Notes: generated from the sequence alone by a model not told the origin. Positions 23,341 to 34,499 are shown, counted from the first letter of the stretch. The stretch is 64,000 bases of DNA from Solanum dulcamara (GCF_947179165.1 NC_077245.1:1069001-1133000), one strand, 5' to 3'. Numbers and translations are program-made.

Positions 23341-24209
23341 AACATACAAGCAATCACAAATTCACAATCATAGTCAATATTATTTCACCAAGAACAGGTT
23401 CATCACAAAGCAAGTCAGCAAGTGATCATTTCACATATAATCTAACATGTTCACCTATTCATATACACATATGCAAACCATTGGGGCTAGTTTGTGGGCA
23501 GTTTTGGATGATTTAGGCAGCGTGCATATTGGTTTCATTATCGTAGGGTATTTACGGCTTAATTTAGTTCGGGTTGGAGTTTTTTCTTATGGTTATGGTA
23601 TTATAATTCAAGTTTTGATATGTTGAGATAGATAATTAAATATTAGGTGTATTAGATTATATAAACACCATTAGATTTAAGTTAATTGGAGGAATTGAGA
23701 CTTAACCCTAGACTTGAATTTAAGAAATATGAGACTTGACAAATTAATTGACATCAATTAGAAATGTGATTATAGATTCATACTCTATGATTTTTGGAAT
23801 CTAGGCTAGAAGTATAGTAATATGATTTCTACAAACTCATTTGCTTACGAATATATTATATATTTGATATATTGAAAACCTTCTAAGGTAGTGAGGAGAG
23901 GAAAAGCGTTGGTGAATTAGCTTGCTTGAGTTCGGTTCTTTAGTTGAGGTAGGTTATGGTTTTATTCTATATCATAGATAGATTCTTAATAGTGATTGAT
24001 AGTCATTGAGTAATGTTGAAGTTTACTATTCATTTAATTGTCGTGGTTTGGATGGTTGTTATGTTGTTCTGATTGGTCTAAAATCTCAAGACCGTGAAAT
24101 CTATAATCTTGAAATTGCCCTATAAAAAATGGTGTATTGAATAAAGAAGGCTTGATAAAATATTGTCAATGAAGTGGAATGTAATGATAAAGAATGATAA
24201 ATTAATTAT

Positions 24210-24340
24210 ATTTGGATTGGGTGTCAAGTTCCGACACGGTATATTTGGATCGGGTGTCACATTTCGATACGGTATTATTAGATCGGGTGTCCCATTCCGA
24301 TACGATATTATTGAATCGGGTGTCACATTCCGGCACGATA
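24210..24340 (+). repeat. Minisatellite (about 31-base units), right arm
   Basis: Four units of the type TTGGATCGGGTGTCACATTC followed by CGATACGGTATTA, in inverse orientation to the left-arm array. Confidence 0.75.
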
Positions 24341-25066
24341 ATATTAAAGGAGAACAACTTAAAATGACTTAATGCTACCCAATCTCCAATAACCCATTTT
24401 CCAAAAGAGCGTGATGTGGAGGCTTGAATCCTCGTGTGTGGTCTTGACATTGTTGACTGGTTATGTAATTGTTCATTGTGTAGTCACCTGATCTTGATCT
24501 TGTTGGTTGTCACCTATTAAGTGTTATGGTTGATTTTCCGCTACTACTTTATGCATATTGATTTCTATTTTGAGTCGGCCAATGATACCTACTCAGTATA
24601 CGTTGTCCTGTACTGACCCCTACTTGTATTAGTCTTTGCTTTATTTTGTGGAGTGCAGCAAGTGTTCCACCGACTTCGACTCGACCTCAGCTCTAGTCAG
24701 TCTCCAGTTCATAAGATTTCAGGGTGAGCTATCATTTTAGCTCGTGATAGATTCTCTCGGTCATGGCATGGTGCCCTTAGATTTTGGACACATTTTGTTA
24801 TTTATTTATTCGGATGTTTGACATTTCCAGACTTAGTTTAGAATTTAGATGTCCTTTATGTGATGACTTTCAGATTTTGGAGAACGTTACGTAATAGATT
24901 TTAGTGGTTTTTGTTATTTTTGACTTTAATAAGGTTGAGCTTCCGCATTATTGTCGTGGTTTATAAGTTAAATCGTTAATGTAAGTTGGGGTTTGTATCG
25001 TTGGTTCTCCCACCTAGGAGGTTAAGTGTGGTGCCACTCATAACCCAGTTTGAGTCGTAACATAAG

Positions 25067-25558
25067 TTATAAATTATAGTCTAAAAAAATTGGACAGGAC
25101 TTTCTTTTAGATGAAAAAGTGTTTTTAAAATTATAACGCGCAAACTCTGAAATTATGTATATCACGTAATTAAAATCTCAATAAATAATTAATTCAATGG
25201 ACATTAAAATATAAAAATCTAAGGAACTTCAATTTAAACTCAACATTCTATACTTTTGAAATAAAAGAGAAGAAAATTCAACTGCTTGATACATGTAATA
25301 AAAACAAAAAATTAATTCAAAATCAAACTAGCGAAAAGCAATCAAAATACAATAGAAAAAAATAAAGACAGTGGGGATAATATTTTGAAGTAATTTTGAT
25401 AATATAATAAAGTATTTAGATAATACACATATTATTGTCCATAAATTTTAAATTAAAGAGATATAAACAATAGAATAAAAATTTAAAAATACACGAATAA
25501 ATAGAATAAATATTTTTGTTTTATATTAATAAGAAGAGCACTTGAGAATTATATTAAA
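25067..25558. other. AT-rich spacer before RALF copy 3
   Basis: No gene or recognisable repeat; very AT-rich. Confidence 0.5.
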
Positions 25559-25606
25559 TATTAACGAACTTCTAGTCTCTATATCCACAAAAAACATAAC
25601 CAAGAA

Positions 25607-25822
25607 ATGGCTTCAACAAGAGGAAACACAAAAAATAACGTTGTTATTCTAATACGCTTTATTTCACTACTTGTATTTTCATGTTTTTTTAAGGTTGCTA
25701 ATGCCATAAAGCACATAAAATTTCCACCACCTCTAAATGTTGGGACTAAAAAACAACCAAAAATTCCAGTAAATCCTCATACTAGAGGCTGCAGTCCTTC
25801 AACTCGTTGTCGTGGTGGGTAA
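25607..25822 (+). CDS. RALF-like secreted peptide, two-cysteine type (copy 3)
   Basis: 71-residue precursor, nearly identical to copy 1 after residue 6 (RGNTKNNVVILI, signal peptide, IKFPPPLNVGTKKQ) and ending at CSPSTRCRGG with a stop directly after the motif. Its leader is of copy 2 type, so it looks like a mosaic of copy 1 coding and copy 2 upstream sequence. The DNA after the stop still aligns with the copy 1 tail (CCTCGAGTTCTAGCCCTGA), which is out of frame here. Confidence 0.75.
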   Translation: MASTRGNTKNNVVILIRFISLLVFSCFFKVANAIKHIKFPPPLNVGTKKQPKIPVNPHTRGCSPSTRCRGG

Positions 25823-25884
25823 TTTGGACCACACTCGGTGATGGCCTCGAGTTCTAGCCCTGAAAAAGAAGCATTACAATAACA

Positions 25885-26110
25885 GATTTCTTGTACTACC
25901 TTAGGCTATTTATATTTATTCATATTAATAGAATTATACATTAGTATAAATGTTAACGAACTTCTAGTCTCTAACCATTATCACAGAGGCTGCAGTGCTC
26001 TAACTCATTGCCATAGTGATTCAGATAACCACCCCAAAGACCCCTAAAAAGGTCTGGTTCAACGAATCAAAGTTATATATGTTGACAATGTAAAGATTAT
26101 TTACATTATC
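25885..26110 (+). pseudogene. RALF-like pseudogene with internal deletion
   Basis: The copy 2/3 type upstream sequence (TACTACCTTAGGCTA ... GTTAACGAACTTCTAGTCTCT) is joined directly at about 25972 to the carboxy-terminal motif region (AACCATTATCACAGAGGCTGCAGTGCTC, reading NHYHRGCSALTHC). The ATG, signal peptide and pro-region are deleted. The following 3' flank (GTAAAGATTATTTACATTATCAATATA) matches that of copy 2. Confidence 0.8.
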
Positions 26111-26329
26111 AATATAATTTAATGTGTTATTTATCATATTCGCGCTCTTTTCTTCATCTATATGAAATTGACAGAAGAAGATCATTTATGCAATGTAAGT
26201 GTGGCAGCGGTACCGAAACCAGGACAACCGGACCGGTATCTATAGGAATCGGTCATGAAATGATGGTTTCATACGGAATTGGACCGGACCGGACCGGTAT
26301 TTCGAAATTTAATTAACTTTTTAAAGTAG

Positions 26330-26730
26330 TTAAATTAACTTAATTAATAAATAAAAAAATTCTAAAATACATTATTAAATTAATATTTCTTCCAAAATAC
26401 ATTTTTAAAGTTTAAATTTCAAAATTTGAAATTTTCAAAGTTTAAATTTCGAAGTTTAAACGTTTAAAGTTTAAATTTCAACTTTTAAACTTTGAAAATT
26501 TAAAAAAATTGAAGTTTACAAAAGTTTAAACTTCAAAATTTAAACTTTGAAAATTTTAAATTTTTAAAGTTTAAAATTTGAAATTTAAACTTTTTAAAAC
26601 TTTAAATTTTAAAAGCTTAAAATTCAAATTTCGGACTTTTAAAGTTTGAATTTTTAAAATTTAAATTTCAAATTTGAAAATAGAAGTTTAAGTTTTAAAG
26701 TTTTAAAGTTTGAAATATTTGAAAATTAAA
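26330..26730. repeat. Low-complexity AAAGTTTAAATTT tract
   Basis: About 400 bases are built almost only from permutations of AAAGTTTAAATTTCAAA and its inverse, forming dense short palindromes. Probably the subterminal region of the hAT element. Confidence 0.7.
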
Positions 26731-27186
26731 ACACATGAAAAATAGTTGAATTTAATTGAAGACAGTAATTTTAAAAAAATTAAGGTGAATAGCCTATCAT
26801 TTTATTTATAAAAAAGTAATTAGTACAATTTATATTATAATTTACAAATATTAGAAGAGTACCTAATCGATGCAGCCACCTTCTAGGAAGGATTCTGTTT
26901 TAATTAGGTCTCAATTATCTAATATTTATACTCTCCAAAATAGTCTCGTTTTAATTCTTCTAACATTTCTCTAGTTACTTGTTCTAAAAGTGGTTGTATA
27001 ACTTATTCCTCCAATGCATCAATTCCGTCTTCACTTGCATCTACAAAAATATTGTTATAACCCGTACTTTGCACCTAAGGACATGTTGGGAATACTTGTA
27101 ACAAGTCAAGGGTAAGACTATGCTTGATCTTGTTATATACAAGTTTCTATTGATTAAGTTGGGAGGTGGAATTATTGGAAAAATTA

Positions 27187-27375
27187 AAGGGTAAAATTGG
27201 AATTTCACATGTGGAAATACCATAAAAGGTTAGGGGTAAAATTGGAATTTCACATGTGAAAATACCATAAAAGGTTAGGGGTAAAATTGGAATTTTTCAT
27301 ATGGAAATACTATAAAAGGTTAAGGGCAAAGGTGGAATTTCAACTTGGAATTATTAGGAAAGGTGAGGGGCAAAA
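27187..27375 (+). repeat. 45-base tandem repeat in the solo LTR
   Basis: GTAAAATTGGAATTTCACAT recurs at 27191, 27236 and 27281, then as GCAAAGGTGGAATTTCAAC at about 27326, giving a 45-base period over about four units with increasing decay. Confidence 0.8.
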
Positions 27376-27778
27376 TGGTAATTTCACATGTAAAATCCTA
27401 GAATTCTCTACACAATTTGAGAAAGGAGAAGAGCAAAGGAAAGAAGAGAAAAATTGGAGAAACAAATCGGCCAAGAGAGGGAGTAAATCAACCCTCCAAA
27501 TTTCATCCTCAAAAATTATAATTTTCTAGTATTCCTACTAAGTCAAGGGTGCTCTACAACATGGTGTAGTTGTTTTGGAAGTTTGGAGACTTGTTTCATT
27601 GATTTGGAAGTGAAGAAGCTAGAAGAAAAAGGTAAGAATTGATTCATTTTATTATGTTATGAAGGTTTGTATATGTTGTAGTATGTGGAGGTGTATGGAA
27701 TTTATGAAAATATGAAAGTTTTCATGGTAATATGGTGTCATGTATACATGTTCTTATATGAGTAAGAATTATTCAATT

Positions 27779-27832
27779 TTTGTGTAGTATTTTTGTGTAG
27801 TATTTTTGTGTAGTATTTTTGTGTAGTATTTG
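27779..27832 (+). repeat. 14-base tandem repeat in the solo LTR
   Basis: Four copies of TGTGTAGTATTTTT. Confidence 0.9.
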
Positions 27833-29315
27833 TATAGTAGTTATGATAGTTATTTGATGTTGAAAATGAAAGTTGAATGAAATTTATTGAAGTTGGAAAT
27901 ATGGGTTAGGTGATGTAATTGGAAAAAAATAAGTTTGTATAATTTGTTAGTTGTGGTTATGATTTTGGGGATATAAATGAAGTTTAAATGGTGTAAGTTG
28001 GTATTAAACTAGTTTGTAGGAATTATGTAATTTGAGTATGATATTATAAGAATATGGAGGTAAATTATTAAAAGTATGGAGTGTTGTTGTTAGTTGTGAA
28101 GTTGAAGAAAGAAAATGAATTTTTAATATTTTTGTGGTATTTATGGAATTTTTGAGTGAAGTATGGAGTTGAAAAAAATTGGATAGCTTACTTGGAATAT
28201 TTTTCACTTATGTTGGAATGAGTTGAAACTAATTATGGATATGAGATATTCATATTTATTTGGAAATGCAAAGTTTGGTTGAAAGTTGTTGCACTAATTG
28301 GAAAATTACACCAATTTATGTTATGGTGTGTTTAAGTTGATTATTGATGGAATTGGTGTTGTTGTTGGCTTGGTTGTTGATATTGTGGCCGAGTTGTAAT
28401 CTCGGGGTTGTCATATATATAGGGGAGATGCTGCCGAAATTTTTGTAGACAAGTATTGGAAAAATTGAATTCTTAAAGTCTTATGAATAGTAATTGGTAA
28501 ATGTGACCAATTGTAGATTTTGGAGGAAACGGGAATTGAATTTGGACAACCGTAAAACGTCAAAAAGGTATGTAAAGCTTTACATTTTCTTCTCTTGGCA
28601 TGTCCTAGATGTAATAGGAGTGAATACGAACCTCGGGGATCACTCTACTCTTTGAAATCGACGCTCGAAAATTTCCCTTTTCTATTCAATAGAATTGAAT
28701 TAGGTAATTATGAATAGTTTTGAAAAAATTGTCTAAACTTCTAGATTTTGCACAAATGAATTCCGAATACCTTGAAACTCTTCTAAATAATGTTATGAAG
28801 TCTAACGCACGTAATTTGTATACGCCACCTCATTTGACCGAGGTGGGCTCCACTATTCCGAATTTTTCTTCGTTATTCTGTTTGAATTACGGTAGGTAGA
28901 ATTTGAAAGAAACTCTTTGCTATGCTTCCTAATATTATATGAATAATTATTCCGTTAATTTCCATAATATATTTAGAAGTACAGAGATGATTCGGAAAGT
29001 ACTATTTTTACATAGACTATTGTGATATTGGAAGTACTTGTACTACTATTATTATTCAAGTTTCCTTTTATGATTTGTTATCGAAATTATGCCATCGAGT
29101 CTGTATAAATGTTTTGTAATTTAAATTGCATTTAGTTTCTCACTACTCCACTCGTGGATGCCTCAATGCTTCTTTCACTGAGCCTGGGCCAGGATATGTT
29201 TTCGAGCGTATTTCTCTGCATTATTCGCCGTGTCCCGACGTGAGGGGGCAGGTATGACATGTACAATGGGGTGGTAAATATTATGCCACGGAGTTATGCT
29301 GTGCCATGTACATAT

Positions 29316-29350
29316 ATGTTTGTGATATGATATGATATGATATGATTTGA
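29316..29350 (+). repeat. GATAT pentanucleotide repeat in the solo LTR
   Basis: Consecutive GATAT units (TGATATGATATGATATG), with TGATT variants. Confidence 0.85.
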
Positions 29351-30093
29351 TATGGCCATCTCAGATGATATGATTTGTTACGGAGATATTCCCTACTCTG
29401 GTGTTATGCTGTGCCGTGGTGTCGATAATGGGAGGGCAACCACACTTTGTTCACCGAGTCCCTAATGGGGCCGGATATGACATATGTCTGTGCATATATG
29501 GTTTGAGATTTGATAAGCATTTTGAAATTCTAAACATTGATTTCATGTTTTGCATATACTATTCAGATTATGATTTTATATAGTACAATGCATGCTTCAC
29601 ATATTCAGTACATTTTCCGTACTGAACCCCTTTCTTCGGGGGCTGCGTTACATGCCCACAGGTACCGAAGTTTGACTTGCTGATCCGCCGGTTTAGGACA
29701 TCTGTTGTGTTATTGACAGTGCTCCCTTGTTCGGAGCTTGTATTTTGGTACTGACTCTATCTCTGTATATTTGGATATGTTGGTCAGGGGTACGACGGGG
29801 CCCTGTCCCGTCTTATGACTATGCTATCATCTGTAGAGGTCTGTAGACAGAGTTATGTTGTGGGTTTTGTATATATGGTTTGGATTTTTGTGTGTTTTGT
29901 GACAACCTTTCAACTCTCGTGATTATATCTACTTTTATGATATATTTAGCAATTTCTACTAATCACTACATTTGTTTATTCGAAAAAAAAATAGACTAAT
30001 TTGGGATAAGGGTACGTTTGGGTGCCCAACTCGGGCACCAGTTGCGGCCTACGGGGTTGGATCGTGACAAATATCGTCAACATCATATTCAAA

Positions 30094-31932
30094 TTAGGCA
30101 GGTAGTGGCGGACACCCAAAATTTCTACGCTCCGCATTAATCCAATCCCTAAATAATACTGATATCTCTAAGTTGTCAGATGCTAACGAATACCTGTGCT
30201 CTCTTATTTGAAATCTGGTTGCACTAAAAGTTTCCTCCGAAGCTACTGAAGATGCCTGAATAACAAACAAATCTTGAACAACCCGTTGAAGCTTTGGAAA
30301 TGCCTTGCCGCGGTTCCTCCACCAATTCAAAAGGTCGGGTTTGCCTTTTGCATCCTTAATGCTTTCCGTTCCTTAATTAAGAAATTCATCAAAATTATTT
30401 TTTTTGTTAGAAGTAAGTCCTAGATAACTTTCTAACATATCATCAATATTATCTTCAAAATATTTACACTGAGATGTTAGGGGTTCTTTTTGACGTACTA
30501 CTTCATTTAAAATAGTAAAATTATATAAGTCATATAATTTTCTAGCTTCATTTTTAATAGTATATTTAACCGTGGATAAACTAGGTTCTTCATCATCTTT
30601 AATACCTAGATTTTACTTGACATTTAAAAATAAAATGGCATGCAGCTTCACATTTAATGCAACCATTATTATACATTACTATACCATCTCTAACAATTAA
30701 ATTATATATATGTGCATCACATCTAATATGAAAACAATCATCATAAATAGGGCTAAGTACATCTTTTAAAATATCATTAGCAAATGTATTATTAGAAGCA
30801 TTGTCTAAAGTGATACTCATTATTTTATTAGTTATTCCAAAAAATTCTTTAACTCCTAAAATAGTTTGAGCAATATAAGCACCGATTTTTGAAACTTCAC
30901 AACTTTTGAAACCCAAAATACGTTTTTTGTAAATTTAAATTTTCATCAATCCAATGACCGGTAATTATAAAATAATCATTACCATTTACACTACGGCCCA
31001 TATCAGAAGTTATAGTTATTCTACAAGTATTATAATTAAATAAATAACGAAGATAATGAAAATGTTGGCCTTGATAATCAAAAATTGCCTTTTTAATAGT
31101 GTTTCTTGAAAAACTATTAAACGATTGATTATACACTAATATAATCTAATGAATAAAACCAGAATTTTCACCAAAACTAAAAGGCAATCCAGTAACAACA
31201 ATCATTTTAGCCAATTCTTCTAAATCTCTTTCTCTACTTTATGATCGATGTGTACTAGGGCCAGAAACATTAGAAGGGTTTAATGTCGATTGTACCAAGT
31301 TAGATCCCCCTACTCCCATAGATGCATCAAGAAGAGGCGTACCATTTTTTATTGCATCCGCTATTGCGTTAGCTTCCAAAAATTCCCTTTTCCAACAAAC
31401 CATAAAATGATTTCGTAAATGCCCTGTACCACCAGATTTTCCCGTAGTTTTATGGTTCATGACATTTTTCCATTTATTACAAATTGATTTTGTTTTATCT
31501 TCACTTTGATTCATAAATTGCCAAACAATTTTTTTTACGTTCAGGTTTAGGCTTACCTCTACTAGGATGTGCAGGGAGAGTGGGAGAGGGAAGAGGAGCA
31601 CGAAAAAGACTAGTAGCCGTAGGTGGCTCAGTTTCATCATCATCAAAAATATCAATATCATAATTATCTACATTGTCATCATCATCATCATCTAGTGATT
31701 TATTAAAATTGTCATATCTTCTATCTAAATATTCATGGTCTAATTGAATATTACTGTCAATATTAAAACAAGTATCATTTACATGCGTATAATCATCCGT
31801 GTCAATACGTAATGGTGGTTGTCTAGTTTTAGATTTAGAAGAACTACCACCAAATTTAATTTTTTCGGTTAAAACATTAACAACACTACCCAAAATTGAT
31901 TTTTTACCATTTCTTGAAATATTTGTCTCCAA
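30094..31932 (-). pseudogene. hAT transposase pseudogene (BED finger / RNase H-like / hATC)
   Basis: Minus-strand relic in at least five frame pieces. 31932-31501 is an acidic amino-terminal part ([19 protein letters not shown]). Next comes a BED-like zinc-finger region with [10 protein letters not shown]...GTGHLRNHF (31520-31370). Then pieces with [22 protein letters not shown] and [10 protein letters not shown]...[13 protein letters not shown], the RNase H-like core of RICESLEEPER/Ac-type transposases. Last is the hATC dimerisation motif at 30330-30094 (FVIQASSVASEETFSATR ... LEISVLFRDWI). Stops, frameshifts and gaps show it is dead. In active relatives the enzyme cuts and pastes DNA with 8-base target duplications. 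Confidence 0.8.
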
Positions 31933-32295
31933 AATCCATATTAAATTTCACAAATATGCAAATTAAATATAATACAAAAATTAAACACAAACAAATAAAT
32001 GAGTAAACTAGTGAAGACTAAATAAGTGGACCATTAAATTTTTACAAATATGCAAATTAAATATATTACGTAAATTAAAAAAGATTAAATAGATGAAAAT
32101 TGTAAGTTGGAACGAATGTACCGAACGTCTATGTAAAAGCAGATGTAAAAACCGAAAATTGTAAGTTGGAATGAATCTTGAAGCTTTAAGATGCTCCAAA
32201 ATTCTCCAACTAATAGAATTTAATAAGTAATAACACTACAGAGAGTATTTTAGAACTTTGAAAGAGTTGAGATGTGCAAGAATTGAGAAGGGATT

Positions 32296-32416
32296 GGGGG
32301 GGGGGGGGGGGGTTTATAGTTAAAAGATAGGACTTAAATGCTATTTTTATAAACTTTAGGGTATAAAAAATAAAGGGGATAGGGGGTAATTTGGAAGGCT
32401 GGGGGGGGGGGGGGGG
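32296..32416 (+). repeat. Two long poly-G runs
   Basis: Seventeen G at 32296-32312 and sixteen G at 32401-32416, in an otherwise AT-rich segment just upstream (in minus orientation) of the hAT transposase relic. Short ORFs rich in proline or glycine here are only translations of these runs. Confidence 0.85.
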
Positions 32417-32817
32417 AGTTATACACGTTAGGGTAGGCCCATCCAACATATCCAAACATCTCGTCATTCGTGGACTTATATAGCAAAAAGAAGCAAAATC
32501 TTGTACAATGTACTCCAAAATTTAGTAGGGAAAACATCTCGATACGAGTTGAAGTCTATACTGCAAGATCAAATACTCTCTAATGCATTTACTTTGATTA
32601 TCCAAGATCAACAGTGGCGTGATGTTTCTCGTTAAGTTATCATTCAGCAAAAAGAAAAAGGATCTTCCCTTTCACTTCCTAAAAGGAAATGAATTCACCG
32701 CTATGATCGAAATGTTCCAGCAGTAAGTAGACAATAATGTAGGCGTGGAGTACCAAATACAAGATCGACGAGGCTTCCCCTCCAACCTTTGAAATGTTCC
32801 ACAGTCCCAAACGGGTT

Positions 32818-34461
32818 TTACACAGAACGAGTAGCAAATCCACGATCAGCCATCTTCTCCACCAATTCTTCATGTTTCCTTAGTTGCCCTGCCTTCCTTA
32901 ATTGTTTTAGAACCATGTCATAAACCGACTCACTTGGTTTCAAGCACTTTTCCTCGATCATTTCTCTAAAATATTTATAAGCATTATTCCAATGTCCCAT
33001 CCCACAGTACATGGAAATCAGAATCTTGAAAGTGTTCACGTTAGGCTCTACTTCATTCTCGTCCATTTCTTTTCTAACCTTTATAACCATGTCGGTAGAT
33101 TTTGACTCAGCAAACATCTTCATCAATATATTGCACGTCACTGTATTAGGCTTACAATTCAACTCCTTCATCTTGGCATACAACCGATGAGCAGCATTTA
33201 CATCACGGGCCTTGGCAATGCACCTAAAAATAGGGTTAAAAGTAGAAGCATTCGGTTCACATCCTTTCTTAGCCATAACGTTAATCACCTTAAGAGCTTC
33301 ATCACGATTCTCATCCCTACAATGAGCATCGATCAAAAAGTTATACGTGATGACATCAGGGGAGCACGATAGCCTCCTCATCTGATTATACACCTGGAGT
33401 ACCTTCTCTGTTCTCCCTGCCTTCACATGGACACGCATAAGGTTATTAAACGTAATAGCATTAGGTTGACAACCAACATCAATCATCTCCGAGAAAACAT
33501 CATAGGCACGAGTAGTTTGCCCTGACCTACACAATGCATCAATCACAATAGAATAAGTATACACATTAGGCTGAACCCCTGCATCCTTCATATCTCGAAA
33601 AATCCTCTCTGCTTCGGATATATTACCTGCCCGACACCAACCATGAACCAAGCTAGTGTATAAAACAACATCAGCCTCAAATTTATCCTTCAAGCTATCG
33701 AAAAACGATTGTGCTTCAGCTGCCCTTCTTTTCTTACACAAAATCCCTATAACTACAGAAAAAGCATTCCTATCTGGCTTACAATCATAATCCTCCATTC
33801 GATTGAACGTATGAACAGCTTCAGAAGCAAGCCCAGCCCGAACATAACGACGAATCAAAATCGAAAAAGTTTCAATTGGGATTTTGATATTTTTCAGTTT
33901 CATTGAATCAATCAAATGCCAAGCAACATCAAATTGACGTACCTTTCCAGCAAGATCGATCATTTCGTTGTAAGGCTCAGGTTTTAGGAAAGATCCACGA
34001 GCTGCAGCCCAATTGAAGAAAGCTATAGCCTGTGAAAATGGGATGCCATGGCGAACAGACCCGCATTTCTCGATGACCCGGCTGACGACCGGCGGGGAAA
34101 TGGACCGGTTATCGAAGATTCTAGAAAAATCGAAGGAGAGAGTTGGGAAAGTGATGTTAGGGTTTAAGGGAATCGAAGTTGGAGTTGCTGTAGCGTTTTT
34201 CCGATGATGCTCTTTGATTAAAGAATGAATATTTCCAGCTATTTGAGCTTCTTCTTCAGATAACACCTCAGTTGGGCATGTGGGTCCCTCATTTTCACCT
34301 TCACCGTCGCCTTCGCCTTCGCCATCGCCGGCGACGTCGATGCCGGCGGCGAGCTCTGAGGTTGAAACAGAACTGCAGAGTCTAAATTTGCTCTGAGAAG
34401 ATAACGGACTGAGGAAATAGCGACAGAAATTCAAACGTACCAAGGATTTTGTGACGGCCAT
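32818..34461 (-). CDS. Pentatricopeptide repeat protein, At1g20300-like, predicted mitochondrial
   Basis: Intronless gene of 547 residues. P-class PPR proteins bind organellar RNA, one base per repeat, to aid processing or stability. After an arginine/serine-rich amino terminus (about 1-40, candidate mitochondrial presequence) comes a Gly/Glu stretch (about 48-62) coded by hexanucleotide repeats. Then follows [20 protein letters not shown] and about ten P-type PPR motifs from about residue 160 to 535, e.g. [40 protein letters not shown] and [20 protein letters not shown]. The end [13 protein letters not shown] is of family type, with no E or DYW domain. Start: the first ATG is 34461 ([10 protein letters not shown]); further upstream codons have no ATG. 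Confidence 0.9.
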   Translation of the reverse strand: MAVTKSLVRLNFCRYFLSPLSSQSKFRLCSSVSTSELAAGIDVAGDGEGEGDGEGENEGPTCPTEVLSEEEAQIAGNIHSLIKEHHRKNATATPTSIPLNPNITFPTLSFDFSRIFDNRSISPPVVSRVIEKCGSVRHGIPFSQAIAFFNWAAARGSFLKPEPYNEMIDLAGKVRQFDVAWHLIDSMKLKNIKIPIETFSILIRRYVRAGLASEAVHTFNRMEDYDCKPDRNAFSVVIGILCKKRRAAEAQSFFDSLKDKFEADVVLYTSLVHGWCRAGNISEAERIFRDMKDAGVQPNVYTYSIVIDALCRSGQTTRAYDVFSEMIDVGCQPNAITFNNLMRVHVKAGRTEKVLQVYNQMRRLSCSPDVITYNFLIDAHCRDENRDEALKVINVMAKKGCEPNASTFNPIFRCIAKARDVNAAHRLYAKMKELNCKPNTVTCNILMKMFAESKSTDMVIKVRKEMDENEVEPNVNTFKILISMYCGMGHWNNAYKYFREMIEEKCLKPSESVYDMVLKQLRKAGQLRKHEELVEKMADRGFATRSV

Positions 34462-34499
34462 GGATTCAGCTGTGTTCAAGAATTTGGTGCCAACTGCTA

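Larger units (their letters stand above)
22484..25066. mobile_element. 2.6-kb inverted-repeat (foldback-like) element with LTR-like termini
   Basis: The left end TGTCACGACTCC and the right end GAGTCGTAACA are inverted. The similarity extends inward: GGCATCCACACTAACCCTCCAGTGGGAGAACC on the left matches, inverted, the right end (GGTTCTCCCACCTAGGAGGTTAAGTGTGGTGCC), though the first is given here only to mark 22509-22540. Further inward both arms contain AGCTCACC(C), GTCAGTACAGGACA-like and TGCGGAA blocks, and both hold a roughly 31-base repeat array in opposite orientation (23226-23340 and 24210-24340). Ends are TG...CA as in LTRs, so it may derive from two LTR pieces in inverted order. No clear target duplication, no coding sequence. 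Confidence 0.6.
27053..30069 (+). mobile_element. Solo LTR, 3017 bases, probably Ty3/gypsy
   Basis: Begins TGTTATAACCCG, ends GGTTGGATCGTGACA, i.e. TG...CA, and is flanked on both sides by the exact 5-base duplication AATAT (27048-27052 and 30070-30074). No gag, pol, primer-binding site or polypurine tract lies within, so this is one recombined LTR and not an element with two LTRs. The length and the TGT.A.AACCC / GGTTGGATCGTGACA ends are typical of long-LTR gypsy elements in Solanaceae. It interrupts the hAT relic. Orientation is given by resemblance of the 3' end (ACTGAACCCC ... GTTGGATCGTGACA). Confidence 0.88.
26190..32540 (-). mobile_element. Decayed hAT-superfamily transposon split by a solo LTR
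   Basis: The transposase relic (30094-31932) and an AT-rich 3' subterminal region (about 26190-27052 and 30075-30093) belong together once the 3017-base solo LTR is removed. The left edge near 26195 (GGCAGCGGTACCG, followed by several ACCGGACCGG units) may be the terminus, but I could not find a matching inverted end on the right, so both outer limits are approximate. Confidence 0.5.

Noticed and set aside
24120..24450. Repetitive open frames with MTPDSIISYRNGTPD-like and MSRPHTRIQ-like products
   Set aside because: They are translations of the 31-base minisatellite in the foldback-like element.
29401..29583. 60-residue open frame
   Set aside because: It lies wholly within the solo LTR and resembles no retroelement protein.
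32210..32537. Proline-rich small proteins on the minus strand
   Set aside because: They are translations of the two poly-G runs and have no support in codon use or family.
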